This document shows positions 42,075 to 49,823 of a stretch of 49,823 nucleotides of DNA, piece after piece (positions within the stretch are counted from its first letter, which is position 1; every line of letters starts with the position of its first letter). The notes under the pieces are model-generated. The model saw nothing but the letters and a program-made list of their open reading frames with translations, ran no database searches and had not been told where the DNA came from. The translations under genes and the position numbers were made by a program. This DNA comes from JBBQCW01 sp038319025 (GTDB taxonomy: Bacteria > Actinomycetota > Thermoleophilia > Solirubrobacterales > Solirubrobacteraceae): positions 1 to 49,823 of the forward strand of contig JBBQCW010000022.1 in NCBI GenBank assembly GCA_038319025.1. Reading direction: 5' to 3'.

Positions 42075-42207
42075 GTTTGGACCTGTCCTGTGCGTGGGCT
42101 TGGCCGACACGGTAGGTGGCTTCTCTGAAGGAACCGTGACGGTCTGCCTGTGTACGGACATGGTGGCACGCTCGGTGCACGGGGTCGCGGGCGGATACGG
42201 TTGGCGC

Positions 42208-43032
42208 ATGACCGATGCCCCGCACCTGCCCACCGCCGGCGGCCTGGCCTTTCGCGCCGGCGGCCCCGAGAACGCTCCCATCGCCGTCTGCCTCCACGGC
42301 TGGCCGGAATCGTCGTGGATGTGGCGCCCGACGCTGGCGGCGCTGGCCGCCAAGGGCATCCGCGGGCTGGCCCCGGATCTGCCGGGCTACGGCGAGTCGC
42401 CCGTCGTCCGACCGGGCACCTGGGCCATGCACGTGGCGGCGTTCGGGGAGTTCGTCGACGCCGTCTCGCCTGATGCACCGGTGGCACTGTGCGTGCACGA
42501 CTGGGGCGGGTTGATCGGGCTGCGCTGGGCCTGCGACAACCCGGGCCGCGTATCGGTCCTGACCATCTCCGACACCGGATTCTTCGCTGACTCGGTCTGG
42601 CACGGACTCGCCGACATGATGCGAACACCGGAGCAGGGAGAGGAGCTGATCCGCGGCATCACACGCGAGGGGTTCGGCGGCATGCTGGGCGCCGTCAGCA
42701 CGGGCATCGACGACGCTGCGGTGGACGAGTACTACCGCGCGTTCGCCACCGACGAGCACCGCCTGGCCCAACTCGACCTCTATCGCTCCGGTGAAATGAG
42801 CGAGCTGGAGGCCTATGACGGCAAGCTTGGTGCGCTCGGCGTGCCGACCCTGCTGCTGTGGGGCGGCAAGGACGAGTTCGCCCCCGTGAGCGGCGCTCAT
42901 CGGTTCAAAGCCGCGATTCCCGGAGCTGAGCTTGTCGTGCTCGACGACGCTGGGCATTTCATCGCCGAGGATGCGCCCGAGGAGTTCGCGGAGACGGTGT
43001 CGGCGTTCGTCGCTGGCGTGCTGAACGCCTGA
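42208..43032 (+). CDS. Alpha/beta hydrolase, haloalkane dehalogenase/epoxide hydrolase-like
   Basis: 274 residues from ATG 42208. The oxyanion segment LHGWPESSWMW, nucleophile elbow CVHDWGG with aspartate (not serine), and the catalytic histidine in DDAGHFIAED are visible. Asp as nucleophile places it with haloalkane dehalogenases, fluoroacetate dehalogenases and epoxide hydrolases. A cap domain fits between about 130 and 205. Its substrate cannot be told. The stop lies 6 bp from the end of a convergent gene fragment. Confidence 0.87.
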   Translation: MTDAPHLPTAGGLAFRAGGPENAPIAVCLHGWPESSWMWRPTLAALAAKGIRGLAPDLPGYGESPVVRPGTWAMHVAAFGEFVDAVSPDAPVALCVHDWGGLIGLRWACDNPGRVSVLTISDTGFFADSVWHGLADMMRTPEQGEELIRGITREGFGGMLGAVSTGIDDAAVDEYYRAFATDEHRLAQLDLYRSGEMSELEAYDGKLGALGVPTLLLWGGKDEFAPVSGAHRFKAAIPGAELVVLDDAGHFIAEDAPEEFAETVSAFVAGVLNA

Positions 43033-43038
43033 CGCGGC

Positions 43039-43365
43039 TCAGGTGCGCCGCAGCACGGTGATGAACTCGTGCTCGTTGGGACGGATCTCGACCGTCTCGC
43101 AGGGGAGGCCGCGCTCGTCGCGGGCGCGGCTGAGCATGGTGGCGAACTCGTCGGCGGTCCACACATGGAAATGGATCGAGTGGCGCCGCTCGCACAGCCT
43201 GCGGGCGTGGTGCTCTCCGTCGCCGTCCGCGATGTTGCCGAGCGGCCCGTCCACAAGTTCAGCCCACTCGCGGTAATGCCCGAGCCGGGCACCGACGCCG
43301 CCGTCGTCGTGATCGGCCAACAGGTGCTCCCACGTCGGCGCGGTGCGGCGCGCGTCGTATCCGGG
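43039..43365 (-). pseudogene. C-terminal remnant of a class I SAM-dependent methyltransferase
   Basis: About 108 residues are open from a TGA at 43366 to the stop at 43039. They read like the end of a methyltransferase of the type with YDARRTAPTWEHLLADH, HYREWAELV, HFHVWTADEF and NEHEFITVLR. The SAM-binding Rossmann part, which should lie before, is missing: only some 70 bp remain before the CsbD region. A TTG at 43320 could start a 93-residue product, but without the SAM site it would not be active. Interpreted as a truncated gene. Confidence 0.6.
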
Positions 43366-43475
43366 TCAGGCGGCTCACCGGTGGCGATCGTATCTGTCCT
43401 GTCTCCGCGTGTTTACGGCGCGCGGACCGTGGGCACATTTAGGTGGACGGACCGAATACGACCGAGAGGATCACC

Positions 43476-43649
43476 ATGCCCGTGAATACCGACGACGTGA
43501 AGGGCCGCATCAAGGAAGCCGCCGGCGACCTGACCGGCGACAAGGACCTCAAGCGCGAGGGCAAGGTCGACCAGGCCTCCGGCTCGGTCAAGGACAAGCT
43601 CGACAGCGCGACCGACAAGGTCAAGGACCTACTGCACCGCGACAAGTAG
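43476..43649 (+). CDS. CsbD-family stress protein
   Basis: 57 residues from ATG 43476, preceded by GAGAGGA. The whole chain is the CsbD motif: DDVKGRIKEAAGDLTGDKDL, then EGKVDQASGSVKDKLDSATD, strongly charged and with few hydrophobic residues. CsbD-like proteins are abundant under general stress; their action is not known. It is a single gene. Confidence 0.93.
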   Translation: MPVNTDDVKGRIKEAAGDLTGDKDLKREGKVDQASGSVKDKLDSATDKVKDLLHRDK

Positions 43650-43659
43650 GTCCGGCGGC

Positions 43660-44700
43660 TCAGGCTGCCGGTCGAGGCGCGACGGCAGCGGCGCCCCGGG
43701 CGCCGCGCCTCGTCGCCTCGGCGGCGGCCCGATCGATACCGCCATGCTCCAGCGCGGCCAGCGACGATTCACCTGACCAGACCACGGCACCCCGTCGCTT
43801 GACGGTCACGGTTATGTGGCCGCCCAGATGCTCGAGCGCCCCGGCCACGTTGCGCCGTTCCAGTGGCAGCGGCACGGGAAGTACATGCGCGGCCGACAGC
43901 GGGGCCTGGCCGTCTATCTCCACCGTCCAACCGAACCCGCGGCCGCGCAGCGTCCACGTGTCGTCGACAACATCCGCGCTCACGGGCGAGACGATCGGGT
44001 CACCGAGGCGGAGCACACGTCCGTCCGGTAAGCGCACCACGACGGCGGTGACTTCAGTGCGCAGCGGCCCGGCCGTGATGACGCCGCCGGCGAAGGCCAC
44101 GCACGCCGACGGGTCGGCAAAGCCCTGGGCTTGACCCCACCACCACGCTTCGGGGAACCCGCCCTTGCCCCAGTTCTTCTCGGCGTATACCGAGGCTCCG
44201 TCGAGGGTCCACGTCTCGTCGTCCATCGTGACCGTGCCGTGCGCGCGGCCGCCGAGCAGCCACGGGTGCCAGTACTGGTTGAGCGCGGGCACGGCTTGGA
44301 AAATGCTGGAGCCGCCGAGTGACCGGCGGGGCCACGGCACCGCGTCGGTGATGCGCACGTCGAGTCGGGCGCCGGCGTCGAGGTTGACGTTGACGGTGTC
44401 GGCGGTGCCATGGAACGCGTCGCCCGCGCGCGCACCGAGTTGGGCGGGGTCGGCCGTCGCCGGCTCCTCGTGCGCAATCGCGCGCAGGAAGGCGTTCGGG
44501 TGCCCGCCCAGGCCGAGCGTGGACCAGGTGTCGCCGCGGCCGTCGCGGTTCACGCCTATGAGGGCGATCACGACACGGCCGCGCTCGGCGTCGGTAAAGC
44601 GCCAGAAGTAGCCCTCCATCGCCACGCCGTGGGCCGGGAGCAGGTCGCCGAACGGCAGGTCGGCGCCGGAAGCGCGGTAGGCGGACGACAGGCGACTCAT
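43660..44700 (-). CDS. Tocopherol-cyclase-like family protein
   Basis: 346 residues from ATG 44700. The chain contains GYFWRFTDAERGRVVIALIGV, PNAFLRAI, MDDETWTLDGASVYAEKNWG and GFPEAWWWGQAQGF, the W-rich blocks of the tocopherol cyclase (Tocopherol_cycl) family, two related beta-barrel halves of the lipocalin-like/AttH type. Bacterial members outside cyanobacteria have unknown substrates, probably lipophilic ones; real tocopherol synthesis is not implied. It is divergent from a GST-like gene. Confidence 0.75.
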   Translation of the reverse strand: MSRLSSAYRASGADLPFGDLLPAHGVAMEGYFWRFTDAERGRVVIALIGVNRDGRGDTWSTLGLGGHPNAFLRAIAHEEPATADPAQLGARAGDAFHGTADTVNVNLDAGARLDVRITDAVPWPRRSLGGSSIFQAVPALNQYWHPWLLGGRAHGTVTMDDETWTLDGASVYAEKNWGKGGFPEAWWWGQAQGFADPSACVAFAGGVITAGPLRTEVTAVVVRLPDGRVLRLGDPIVSPVSADVVDDTWTLRGRGFGWTVEIDGQAPLSAAHVLPVPLPLERRNVAGALEHLGGHITVTVKRRGAVVWSGESSLAALEHGGIDRAAAEATRRGARGAAAVAPRPAA

Positions 44701-44833
44701 GGCGCGGATTATGTCCGGGGAGACGAGCGGCCGGACGCCCGGCTCAGGTGCTGAGCGAAGCCCGGTGCTCGGGCTCGGTGAGGGGCAGTGCACGAAGCCG
44801 CCCGGGACCCACGGCCCGGCTAGGGTCCGAGCC

Positions 44834-45910
44834 GTGCAGGTCTTCGGGTCCAAGCTCTCCTACTTCACCGGCAAGTTCGAGTGCTACCTGCGCTACCAGG
44901 AGATTCCGTACACGTTCCGGGCACTCGACGTGCGTCACTACCGCTGGGTTTTACCGCGTCGCCTAGGGGCCACGCAGCTGCCGAGCGTGAAGCTGGACGA
45001 CGGGCGCTGGATGAGCGACACGACGCCGATGATCGCGTGGCTCGAAGGGCGCCACGCACGGCCCTCGGTGATGCCCCACGATCCCGTGCAGCGCTTCATC
45101 GCGCTGCTGATCGAGGACTATGCGGACGAATGGCTGTGGCGGCCGGCGATGCACTACCGGTGGAGCTTCGGCGCAGACCGGCATCTCGCCGGCACGCAAC
45201 TGGCGCAGGAGATCGTCGTCCTCCCGCTACCGCTGGCGGTGCGCCGGTCGATCATCTCCCGCCGCCAGACGCAGCTGTTCGTGCGCGGCGACGGGATCGA
45301 CGCCCGGACCCGGGGGCATGCGGAGGGATCGGTCGTCCGCCTGTTCGCGAACCTGGAGCGGATCTTCCGCACGCGGCCGTTTCTTCTCGGAGATCGGCCG
45401 ACGATCGCCGACATCGGCCTGATGGGCCCGATATGGCGCCACTTCGTCCACGACCCGACGCCCGCGCGACTGATGCAGGAGAGCGCGCCCGCGGTGTTCG
45501 AGTGGGCGGCGAGAACGTGGAACGCTCGGGCGCGGGAGATCGGCAACCGCAGCCTGCTGCCCGGAGTCCCCGAGGACCTGTCGCCGCTGCTGCGGGAGGT
45601 GGGCGCCACGCACGTGCAGGCGCTGGCCGCCAACGCCGTTGCCCATGGCGACGGCCGGGCGGTGCACGACCTCACGGTGCAGGGGGCGACCTACCGGGCC
45701 GTACCCACCAGCGCGTACCGCGTGTGGTGCCTGGAGCAGCTGCGGGCGCGGTACGCCGAGCTTTCACCGGAGGCCGCGGTCGCCGTGCGCGCACGGTTGG
45801 AAGCTGACGGCTGCTGGGAGCCGCTGTGGCGGATCGAGGAGCTGGCCTCCGGGCACGACCGCGCGGGGCAGGCGCCGTTCTGTCGCGTCACGCGCATGGT
45901 GCGTGACTGA
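44834..45910 (+). CDS. Glutathione-S-transferase-fold protein
   Basis: 358 residues from GTG 44834. The first 80 residues are a thioredoxin-like GST_N domain: VQVFGSKLSYFTGKFECYLR, LPSVKLDDGRWMSDTTPMIAWLE with cis-Pro and the E/S of the glutathione loop pattern. A helical GST_C domain follows with RPFLLGDRPTIADIGLMGPI. The last 100 residues are an extra domain (VRARLEADGCWEPLWR). The cysteine of the usual CxxC/Cys start is replaced by SYFTG, so thiol chemistry is uncertain. Actinobacteria lacking glutathione use such folds in other roles. Confidence 0.82.
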   Translation: MQVFGSKLSYFTGKFECYLRYQEIPYTFRALDVRHYRWVLPRRLGATQLPSVKLDDGRWMSDTTPMIAWLEGRHARPSVMPHDPVQRFIALLIEDYADEWLWRPAMHYRWSFGADRHLAGTQLAQEIVVLPLPLAVRRSIISRRQTQLFVRGDGIDARTRGHAEGSVVRLFANLERIFRTRPFLLGDRPTIADIGLMGPIWRHFVHDPTPARLMQESAPAVFEWAARTWNARAREIGNRSLLPGVPEDLSPLLREVGATHVQALAANAVAHGDGRAVHDLTVQGATYRAVPTSAYRVWCLEQLRARYAELSPEAAVAVRARLEADGCWEPLWRIEELASGHDRAGQAPFCRVTRMVRD

Positions 45911-45952
45911 GCTTGAAGGCGGCCGGCTTGGGCCAACCGATCTGGTCCATCC

Positions 45953-45989
45953 CCACCTCGGTCCCGCTGAGCGGGACTCAGGTGGGGCT
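45953..45989. terminator. 37-nt two-part hairpin
   Basis: CCCCACCT pairs with AGGTGGGG and, inside a 2x2 internal loop, GTCCCGC pairs with GCGGGAC around a 3-nt loop. It lies 43 bp after the GST-like stop and 39 bp past the 3' end of tRNA-Leu on the other strand, so it could end both transcripts. Confidence 0.6.
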
Positions 45990-46027
45990 CGGCCCGGGCG
46001 CCACCCGCGGGCGCCGCCACGATTCAG

Positions 46028-46111
46028 TGCGGATGAGAGGACTCGAACCTCCACGGGATCTCTCCCACACGGACCTGAACCGTGCGCGTCTACCAATTCC
46101 GCCACATCCGC
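46028..46111 (-). tRNA. tRNA-Leu (anticodon CAG)
   Basis: 84 nt on the minus strand. The acceptor stem GCGGATG/CATCCGC is perfect, discriminator A; the D-arm GGCGGAATTGGTAGACGC, anticodon loop TTCAGGT (CAG), a long class II variable arm, and T-arm GGTTCGAGTCC are all present. CCA is not encoded. Confidence 0.96.
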
Positions 46112-46167
46112 AGGGGGTGGGGCGGGCGACGATAGCAACCATTCCCTTGCTACGGTTGGGCGGTCTC

Positions 46168-46240
46168 GCCGCCATCGTCCAGGGGACTAGGACGCCGCCC
46201 TCTCACGGCGGAAACGGGGGTTCGAATCCCCCTGGCGGTA
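46168..46240 (+). tRNA. tRNA-Glu (anticodon CTC)
   Basis: 73 nt. Acceptor stem GCCGCCA/TGGCGGT with discriminator A46240, anticodon stem CCGCC/GGCGG with loop CTCTCAC (CTC), T-arm GGGGG-TTCGAAT-CCCCC. CCA is not encoded. It is divergent from tRNA-Leu, which begins 56 bp away. Confidence 0.96.
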
Positions 46241-46278
46241 CTTTGAAGCGGGCTTGGCACAGTCGCCGCTTTTACCCT

Positions 46279-46291
46279 TGACACGGTGTCA
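46279..46291. promoter_or_regulatory. TetR-type palindrome over a -35 element
   Basis: TGACAC-G-GTGTCA is a perfect 13-bp palindrome. With the preceding T it contains TTGACA (46278-46283), a consensus -35. It lies 41 bp upstream of the GMC oxidoreductase start. A -10 at normal spacing is not clear. Confidence 0.6.
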
Positions 46292-46332
46292 GCTATCCTC
46301 GGGATCCCCTCTCGCCGACCGTTGGAGACACC

Positions 46333-48324
46333 GTGACCGAGGAACTTGATCCCGCCCGCCGCGCCATCCTCACGTTGGTCTGCGACACGGTCGTGCCGCA
46401 CATCGACCACACGCCGGATCCGCACGGATTGTGGGCGCGGACAGCGAGCGAGATGGGGGTGCCCGCTGCGGCCGAGCAGATGCTGCTCGGCCTGCCGCCC
46501 GTGCAACGGGAGGGCATGCTCGGCCTGCTCGACATCCTCGCCCAGCAAGGCCTTGAGCCTCAGACCCAGGCGTCGCGGGAGCAGACCCTCACGAACATGA
46601 TGTTGATGGGCGGCACCGAGGCGATGGTCGGCGTCGGTGGCCTGATCCGGCTGATCCTCTTCCTCTCCTACGGCCTGCCGTCGCTGACCGAGCCGGGCGC
46701 GCCGAACCCGATGTGGGCCGCGTTCGGGTACCCAGGCTCGCCGGGGCCGGCCGCTCCCACCGATCACGGGATCAGCCTCACGACGCCTGAGGGCGATCGG
46801 CTCGAGCTGGAAGCCGACGTCGCCGTGGTTGGCTCTGGCGCCGGTGGCGGCGTGATTGCCGGCACGCTCGCCCAGCAGGGCCTGCGCGTCGTCGTGCTGG
46901 AGGCCGGTGGTCACCGCGACGAGGGCGCCGCGGCCGGGCTCGAGGTGCCCGCGTACCAGGACGCGTACTGGCGCGGCGGGCCGCAAGCGTCCGCCGACTT
47001 CAACTTCACCCTGATGGCCGGAGCCGGCCTCGGCGGCGGCACCGCAATCAACTGGACCAACAGCCTGCGCACGCGTGCCTGGGTGCGCGATGAATGGGCG
47101 AACGCGGGCCTGGAGGATGTGGGCACCGACTTTGATCGCCACATCGACGCCGTCTGGGAGCGCCTGGGAGTGTCCGAGGATTGCTCGGATCCCAACGGCA
47201 CACAGCAGCGCATGGGGCTCGGAGCCGACCGCCTCGGCTGGAACACCAGCGTCGCCGCCCGCAACGTGGACCCTGAGGGTTACGACCCGGCCACAGCAGG
47301 GTTCACCGGCTTCGGTGATCAGCCCGGATACAAGCAGTCGACGCTGCGCACCTATCTGAAGGATGCGTTTGACGCCGGCGCCGTGATCGTCGCCAACTGC
47401 GCGGTGGAGCGTGTGGTGGTCGAGGAAGGCGTGGCGGCCGGCGTCATCGGCACCTGGACCGATCCGCTGACCGGTCGCGCCGCCGAGGTGATCGTGCGTG
47501 CACCACGCGTCGTCTGTGCCGCCGGTGCCCTGGAGAACCCGGCCTTGCTGTTGCGTTCGGGGATTGGCGGCCCGGCCGTCGGCCACAACCTCTTCCTGCA
47601 TCCCACCGTTGCCATGTCGGGCGTCTACGAAGAGGACCTGAAGGCGTGGTGGGGCGCGCCGCACGCGCTGCTCATGGACGAGTTTGAATCTGGTGCGGAT
47701 GCCGACGGCTTCGGCTTCCGCGTGGAGGGCGCGCAGTACGCGCCCGGGCTGAGCGGCTCCGCCACACCGTTCGCCTCGGCCGCTGACCACAAGCGACTCA
47801 TGGCCCGCACCGCCGAGACGGGCGTCTTCCTGGGCCGGATCCGCGACCGCTCGGGCGGCCAGGTGACGATCGACGACGAGGGCCAGGCGGTCATCACGTA
47901 CTCGCCGACGGACCCGGTCGACGTCGCCACGCTGCACCGCGCGCTGGACACCTTGGCCCGGCTCCACGAGGCCGCCGGCGCCGCGGAGATCGGAGTGCTC
48001 GGGGTCAACCCCCCGACCTGGCGCCGCGGCGACGACCTGGAGGCGTTCATCGAGCGCACGCAGCGGATGCCGATGCGCCTCGGAGGCATCGCCCTCTTCA
48101 CCGCCCACCAGATGGGCTCGTGCCGCATGGGCTCTGACCCGCAGACGTCGGTCGCCGACCCGCGCGGAGAACTGCACGACACGCCCGGCGTGTGGATCGG
48201 GGACGCCAGCGCGTTCCCGACAGCGTCGGGGACCAACCCGATGATCTCGGTGATGGCGCTCGCCCATCGCACCGCCGACGCGATCGCTCACCACGCGGGC
48301 ATCGTCGAACCTGTCCCCGCCTGA
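46333..48324 (+). CDS. GMC-family flavoprotein oxidoreductase
   Basis: 663 residues, GTG start with GGAGA upstream. About 140 N-terminal residues form a helical extension. The FAD-binding fold begins DVAVVGSGAGGGVIAGTLAQ (near 162), then GGGTAINWTNSLR, APRVVCAAGALENP, and near the end HQMGSCRMG and SAFPTASGTNPMIS with active-site histidine/asparagine. Such enzymes oxidise alcohols, long-chain alcohols included, or sterols. The next gene is an aldehyde dehydrogenase 22 bp away, so the pair would turn an alcohol into an acid. Expression is probably under the palindrome at 46279. Confidence 0.92.
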   Translation: MTEELDPARRAILTLVCDTVVPHIDHTPDPHGLWARTASEMGVPAAAEQMLLGLPPVQREGMLGLLDILAQQGLEPQTQASREQTLTNMMLMGGTEAMVGVGGLIRLILFLSYGLPSLTEPGAPNPMWAAFGYPGSPGPAAPTDHGISLTTPEGDRLELEADVAVVGSGAGGGVIAGTLAQQGLRVVVLEAGGHRDEGAAAGLEVPAYQDAYWRGGPQASADFNFTLMAGAGLGGGTAINWTNSLRTRAWVRDEWANAGLEDVGTDFDRHIDAVWERLGVSEDCSDPNGTQQRMGLGADRLGWNTSVAARNVDPEGYDPATAGFTGFGDQPGYKQSTLRTYLKDAFDAGAVIVANCAVERVVVEEGVAAGVIGTWTDPLTGRAAEVIVRAPRVVCAAGALENPALLLRSGIGGPAVGHNLFLHPTVAMSGVYEEDLKAWWGAPHALLMDEFESGADADGFGFRVEGAQYAPGLSGSATPFASAADHKRLMARTAETGVFLGRIRDRSGGQVTIDDEGQAVITYSPTDPVDVATLHRALDTLARLHEAAGAAEIGVLGVNPPTWRRGDDLEAFIERTQRMPMRLGGIALFTAHQMGSCRMGSDPQTSVADPRGELHDTPGVWIGDASAFPTASGTNPMISVMALAHRTADAIAHHAGIVEPVPA

Positions 48325-48346
48325 CCCGAACCCAGGAGATCTCCCC

Positions 48347-49783
48347 ATGGCCACCACCGCAACACTCCATGTTCACGACCGCCTCTACATCGACGGGGCC
48401 TGGGTCATGCCGATCGGCACCGACACCATCGACGTGGTCAACCCCGCCACCGAGGAGGTCGTGGGGCGAGTGCCTCTCGGCAACTCCGCCGACGTGGACG
48501 CGGCCGTCGGCGCGGCCCGTCGCGCTCTGCCGGCCTGGGCCGGTGCCCCGCTGGCCGAGCGTCAAGCGGCCGTGGCCGCCGTGGCCGCCGCGCTGGAGGT
48601 GCGAGCCGACGAGATGGCCGCGCTGATCACCAGCGAGCTGGGCATGCCGCTCACGCTGTCGCGGCCGATCCAGGTCGGGCTGCCCATGGCCACGTTCGCC
48701 ACGGCGCCGGCGTTCGCGGAGGAGGTGCCGTGGACGCAGGAGATCGGAAACTCGCTCGTCGTACGCGAGGCAATCGGGGTCGTCGGAGCAATCACCCCGT
48801 GGAACTACCCGCTGCACCAGATCGCCGCCAAGGTCGCCGCGGCGATGGTCGTCGGCTGCACCGTGGTGGTCAAGCCGTCGGAAGTGACGCCGCTCAACGC
48901 GTTCGTGCTGGCCGAGATCATGGCCACGGCGGGCGTGCCAGCCGGCGTGTTCAACCTGGTGACCGGTGAGGGGCCGGTCGTCGGCGAGGCGCTGGCGGCC
49001 CATCCGGGCGTGGACATGGTCTCGTTCACCGGGTCCACCCGGGCGGGCCGACGGGTGAGCGAGGTGGCCGCGGCCACCGTCAAGCCGGTGGCCTTGGAAC
49101 TCGGGGGTAAATCAGCCAACGTGTTGCTCGACGACACCGACCTGATGCGCGCGGTGCCGGACGGCGTGCGCAAGTGCGTGCTCAACTCCGGGCAGACGTG
49201 CAGTGCGCTGACACGCATGCTCGTGCCCCGCACGCGACTGGCCGAGGCCGAGGCGATCGCCGCCGCGGCGATGGAGACGATCGTGGTGGGCGATCCTCGG
49301 GATCCCGCGACCAACCTGGGGCCGCTGGTCTCGGGCCTGCAGCGCGATCGCGTTCGCGAGCATCTGGCCCGCGCGGCGGCGGACGGCCAGCGTTTGGTGA
49401 CCGGTGGCGCCGATGCACCTGATGGCCTCGATCGCGGCTACTACGTGCGGCCGACGCTCTATTCGGATGTCGATCCGGCCTCCGCTCTGGCTCAGGAAGA
49501 GGTCTTCGGACCGGTGCTGAGCCTGATCGCCTACGACGACGAGGACGACGCGGTGCGGATCGCCAACGACTCCGCCTACGGCCTCGCCGGCGGCGTTTGG
49601 TCGGCCGACGACGAGCGCGCGTTGGCCGTGGCTCGGCGGATCCGCACCGGCCAGGTGGAGATCAACGGTGCCGCGTTCAACCCGCTGGCCCCCTTCGGCG
49701 GCGTCAAGCAGTCCGGTCACGGGCGCGAATACGGGCCGTGGGGTCTGATCGAGTTCACCACGGTGAAGTCGATCCAGCGATAG
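48347..49783 (+). CDS. NAD(P)-dependent aldehyde dehydrogenase
   Basis: 478 residues from ATG 48347, preceded by AGGAG. The ALDH fold is complete: GAITPWNYPLHQ with catalytic asparagine, KPSEVTPL, cofactor loop SFTGSTRAGR, general base glutamate in LELGGKSAN, catalytic cysteine in NSGQTCSALTRM, and EEVFGPVLS near the C terminus. It oxidises an aldehyde to the acid. Cotranscribed with the GMC oxidoreductase, whose aldehyde product is the likely substrate. The gene ends 40 bp before the window edge. Confidence 0.96.
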   Translation: MATTATLHVHDRLYIDGAWVMPIGTDTIDVVNPATEEVVGRVPLGNSADVDAAVGAARRALPAWAGAPLAERQAAVAAVAAALEVRADEMAALITSELGMPLTLSRPIQVGLPMATFATAPAFAEEVPWTQEIGNSLVVREAIGVVGAITPWNYPLHQIAAKVAAAMVVGCTVVVKPSEVTPLNAFVLAEIMATAGVPAGVFNLVTGEGPVVGEALAAHPGVDMVSFTGSTRAGRRVSEVAAATVKPVALELGGKSANVLLDDTDLMRAVPDGVRKCVLNSGQTCSALTRMLVPRTRLAEAEAIAAAAMETIVVGDPRDPATNLGPLVSGLQRDRVREHLARAAADGQRLVTGGADAPDGLDRGYYVRPTLYSDVDPASALAQEEVFGPVLSLIAYDDEDDAVRIANDSAYGLAGGVWSADDERALAVARRIRTGQVEINGAAFNPLAPFGGVKQSGHGREYGPWGLIEFTTVKSIQR

Positions 49784-49823
49784 CGGTCGTCGGGGCCGCG
49801 CGCAGTTTGCGGTCGCGCCGTCC

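Noticed and set aside
42133..42143. ACCGT-G-ACGGT palindrome upstream of the LolA-like and hydrolase genes
   Set aside because: Eleven bases in high-GC intergenic DNA are weak evidence; no second copy or promoter match supports it.
46150..48357. 735-residue open frame on the minus strand
   Set aside because: It is antisense to the GMC oxidoreductase, which has all family motifs; the antisense frame is rich in His/Arg/Gly without any recognisable domain.

Overview
The window is high-GC, densely coded DNA with GTG/ATG starts, many 4-bp ATGA/GTGA gene overlaps, poly-Ser lipoproteins, a MoxR/DUF58/VWA operon and a decaprenyl-phosphate phosphoribosyltransferase-like UbiA protein. This points to an actinobacterium. 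The gene set (Ferritin_2 proteins, CsbD, GAP-family proteins, tocopherol-cyclase-like protein, MauE/MauD pair) would suit Thermoleophilia/Solirubrobacterales, but that is an impression, not a computed placement.

Region 1 (1-5.34 kb) is a compact integrative element inserted in the 3' end of a tRNA gene, probably tRNA-Pro. It is bounded by a 14-bp direct repeat (21-34 and 5330-5343). Its order is: element-borne terminator; short direct repeats; a palindrome; a HUH-type rolling-circle Rep; a small unknown ORF; a Cro/CI-type repressor transcribed divergently from an Xis-Int pair; an amino-methyltransferase; and a convergent, tail-overlapping putative restriction endonuclease. No transfer or packaging gene is seen.

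Region 2 (5.4-9.7 kb, minus strand) holds a secreted protein, an NmrA-like SDR, an amidohydrolase, a VOC protein and an enoyl-CoA hydratase. Region 3 (9.7-14.7 kb, minus) is a tightly coupled redox operon: cupredoxin lipoprotein, cytochrome-b-like membrane protein (frameshifted here), small membrane protein, ApbE, ferric-reductase-like bis-heme protein, NuoF-like protein and ferredoxin. Two nearly identical 28-bp boxes built of three 11-bp-spaced repeats sit upstream of its first and third genes, suggesting shared control by a response regulator.

Region 4 (15-18.8 kb, plus) is VWA-MoxR-DUF58-VWA. It is followed by an RCK-pore-RCK potassium channel, an ATZ/TRZ-type amidohydrolase, a cupin, a plastocyanin-like lipoprotein and two exported ferritin-like proteins. 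After 24.6 kb come a GAP-family membrane protein, an enoyl-reductase-like protein, a glycosyltransferase, a gene-poor stretch with one short ORF, a two-component system with a secreted partner, and a MauE-MauD-MauA-like cluster. Then follow a GT39-type glycosyltransferase, a UbiA prenyltransferase, and a five-gene operon (LolA-like protein, ABC ATPase, permease, response regulator, sensor kinase).

The right end has a dehalogenase-like hydrolase, a truncated methyltransferase, CsbD, a tocopherol-cyclase-like protein diverging from a GST-like protein, tRNA-Leu(CAG), tRNA-Glu(CTC), and a GMC oxidoreductase plus aldehyde dehydrogenase pair. The last pair lies behind a TetR-type palindrome and together could oxidise an alcohol to an acid.
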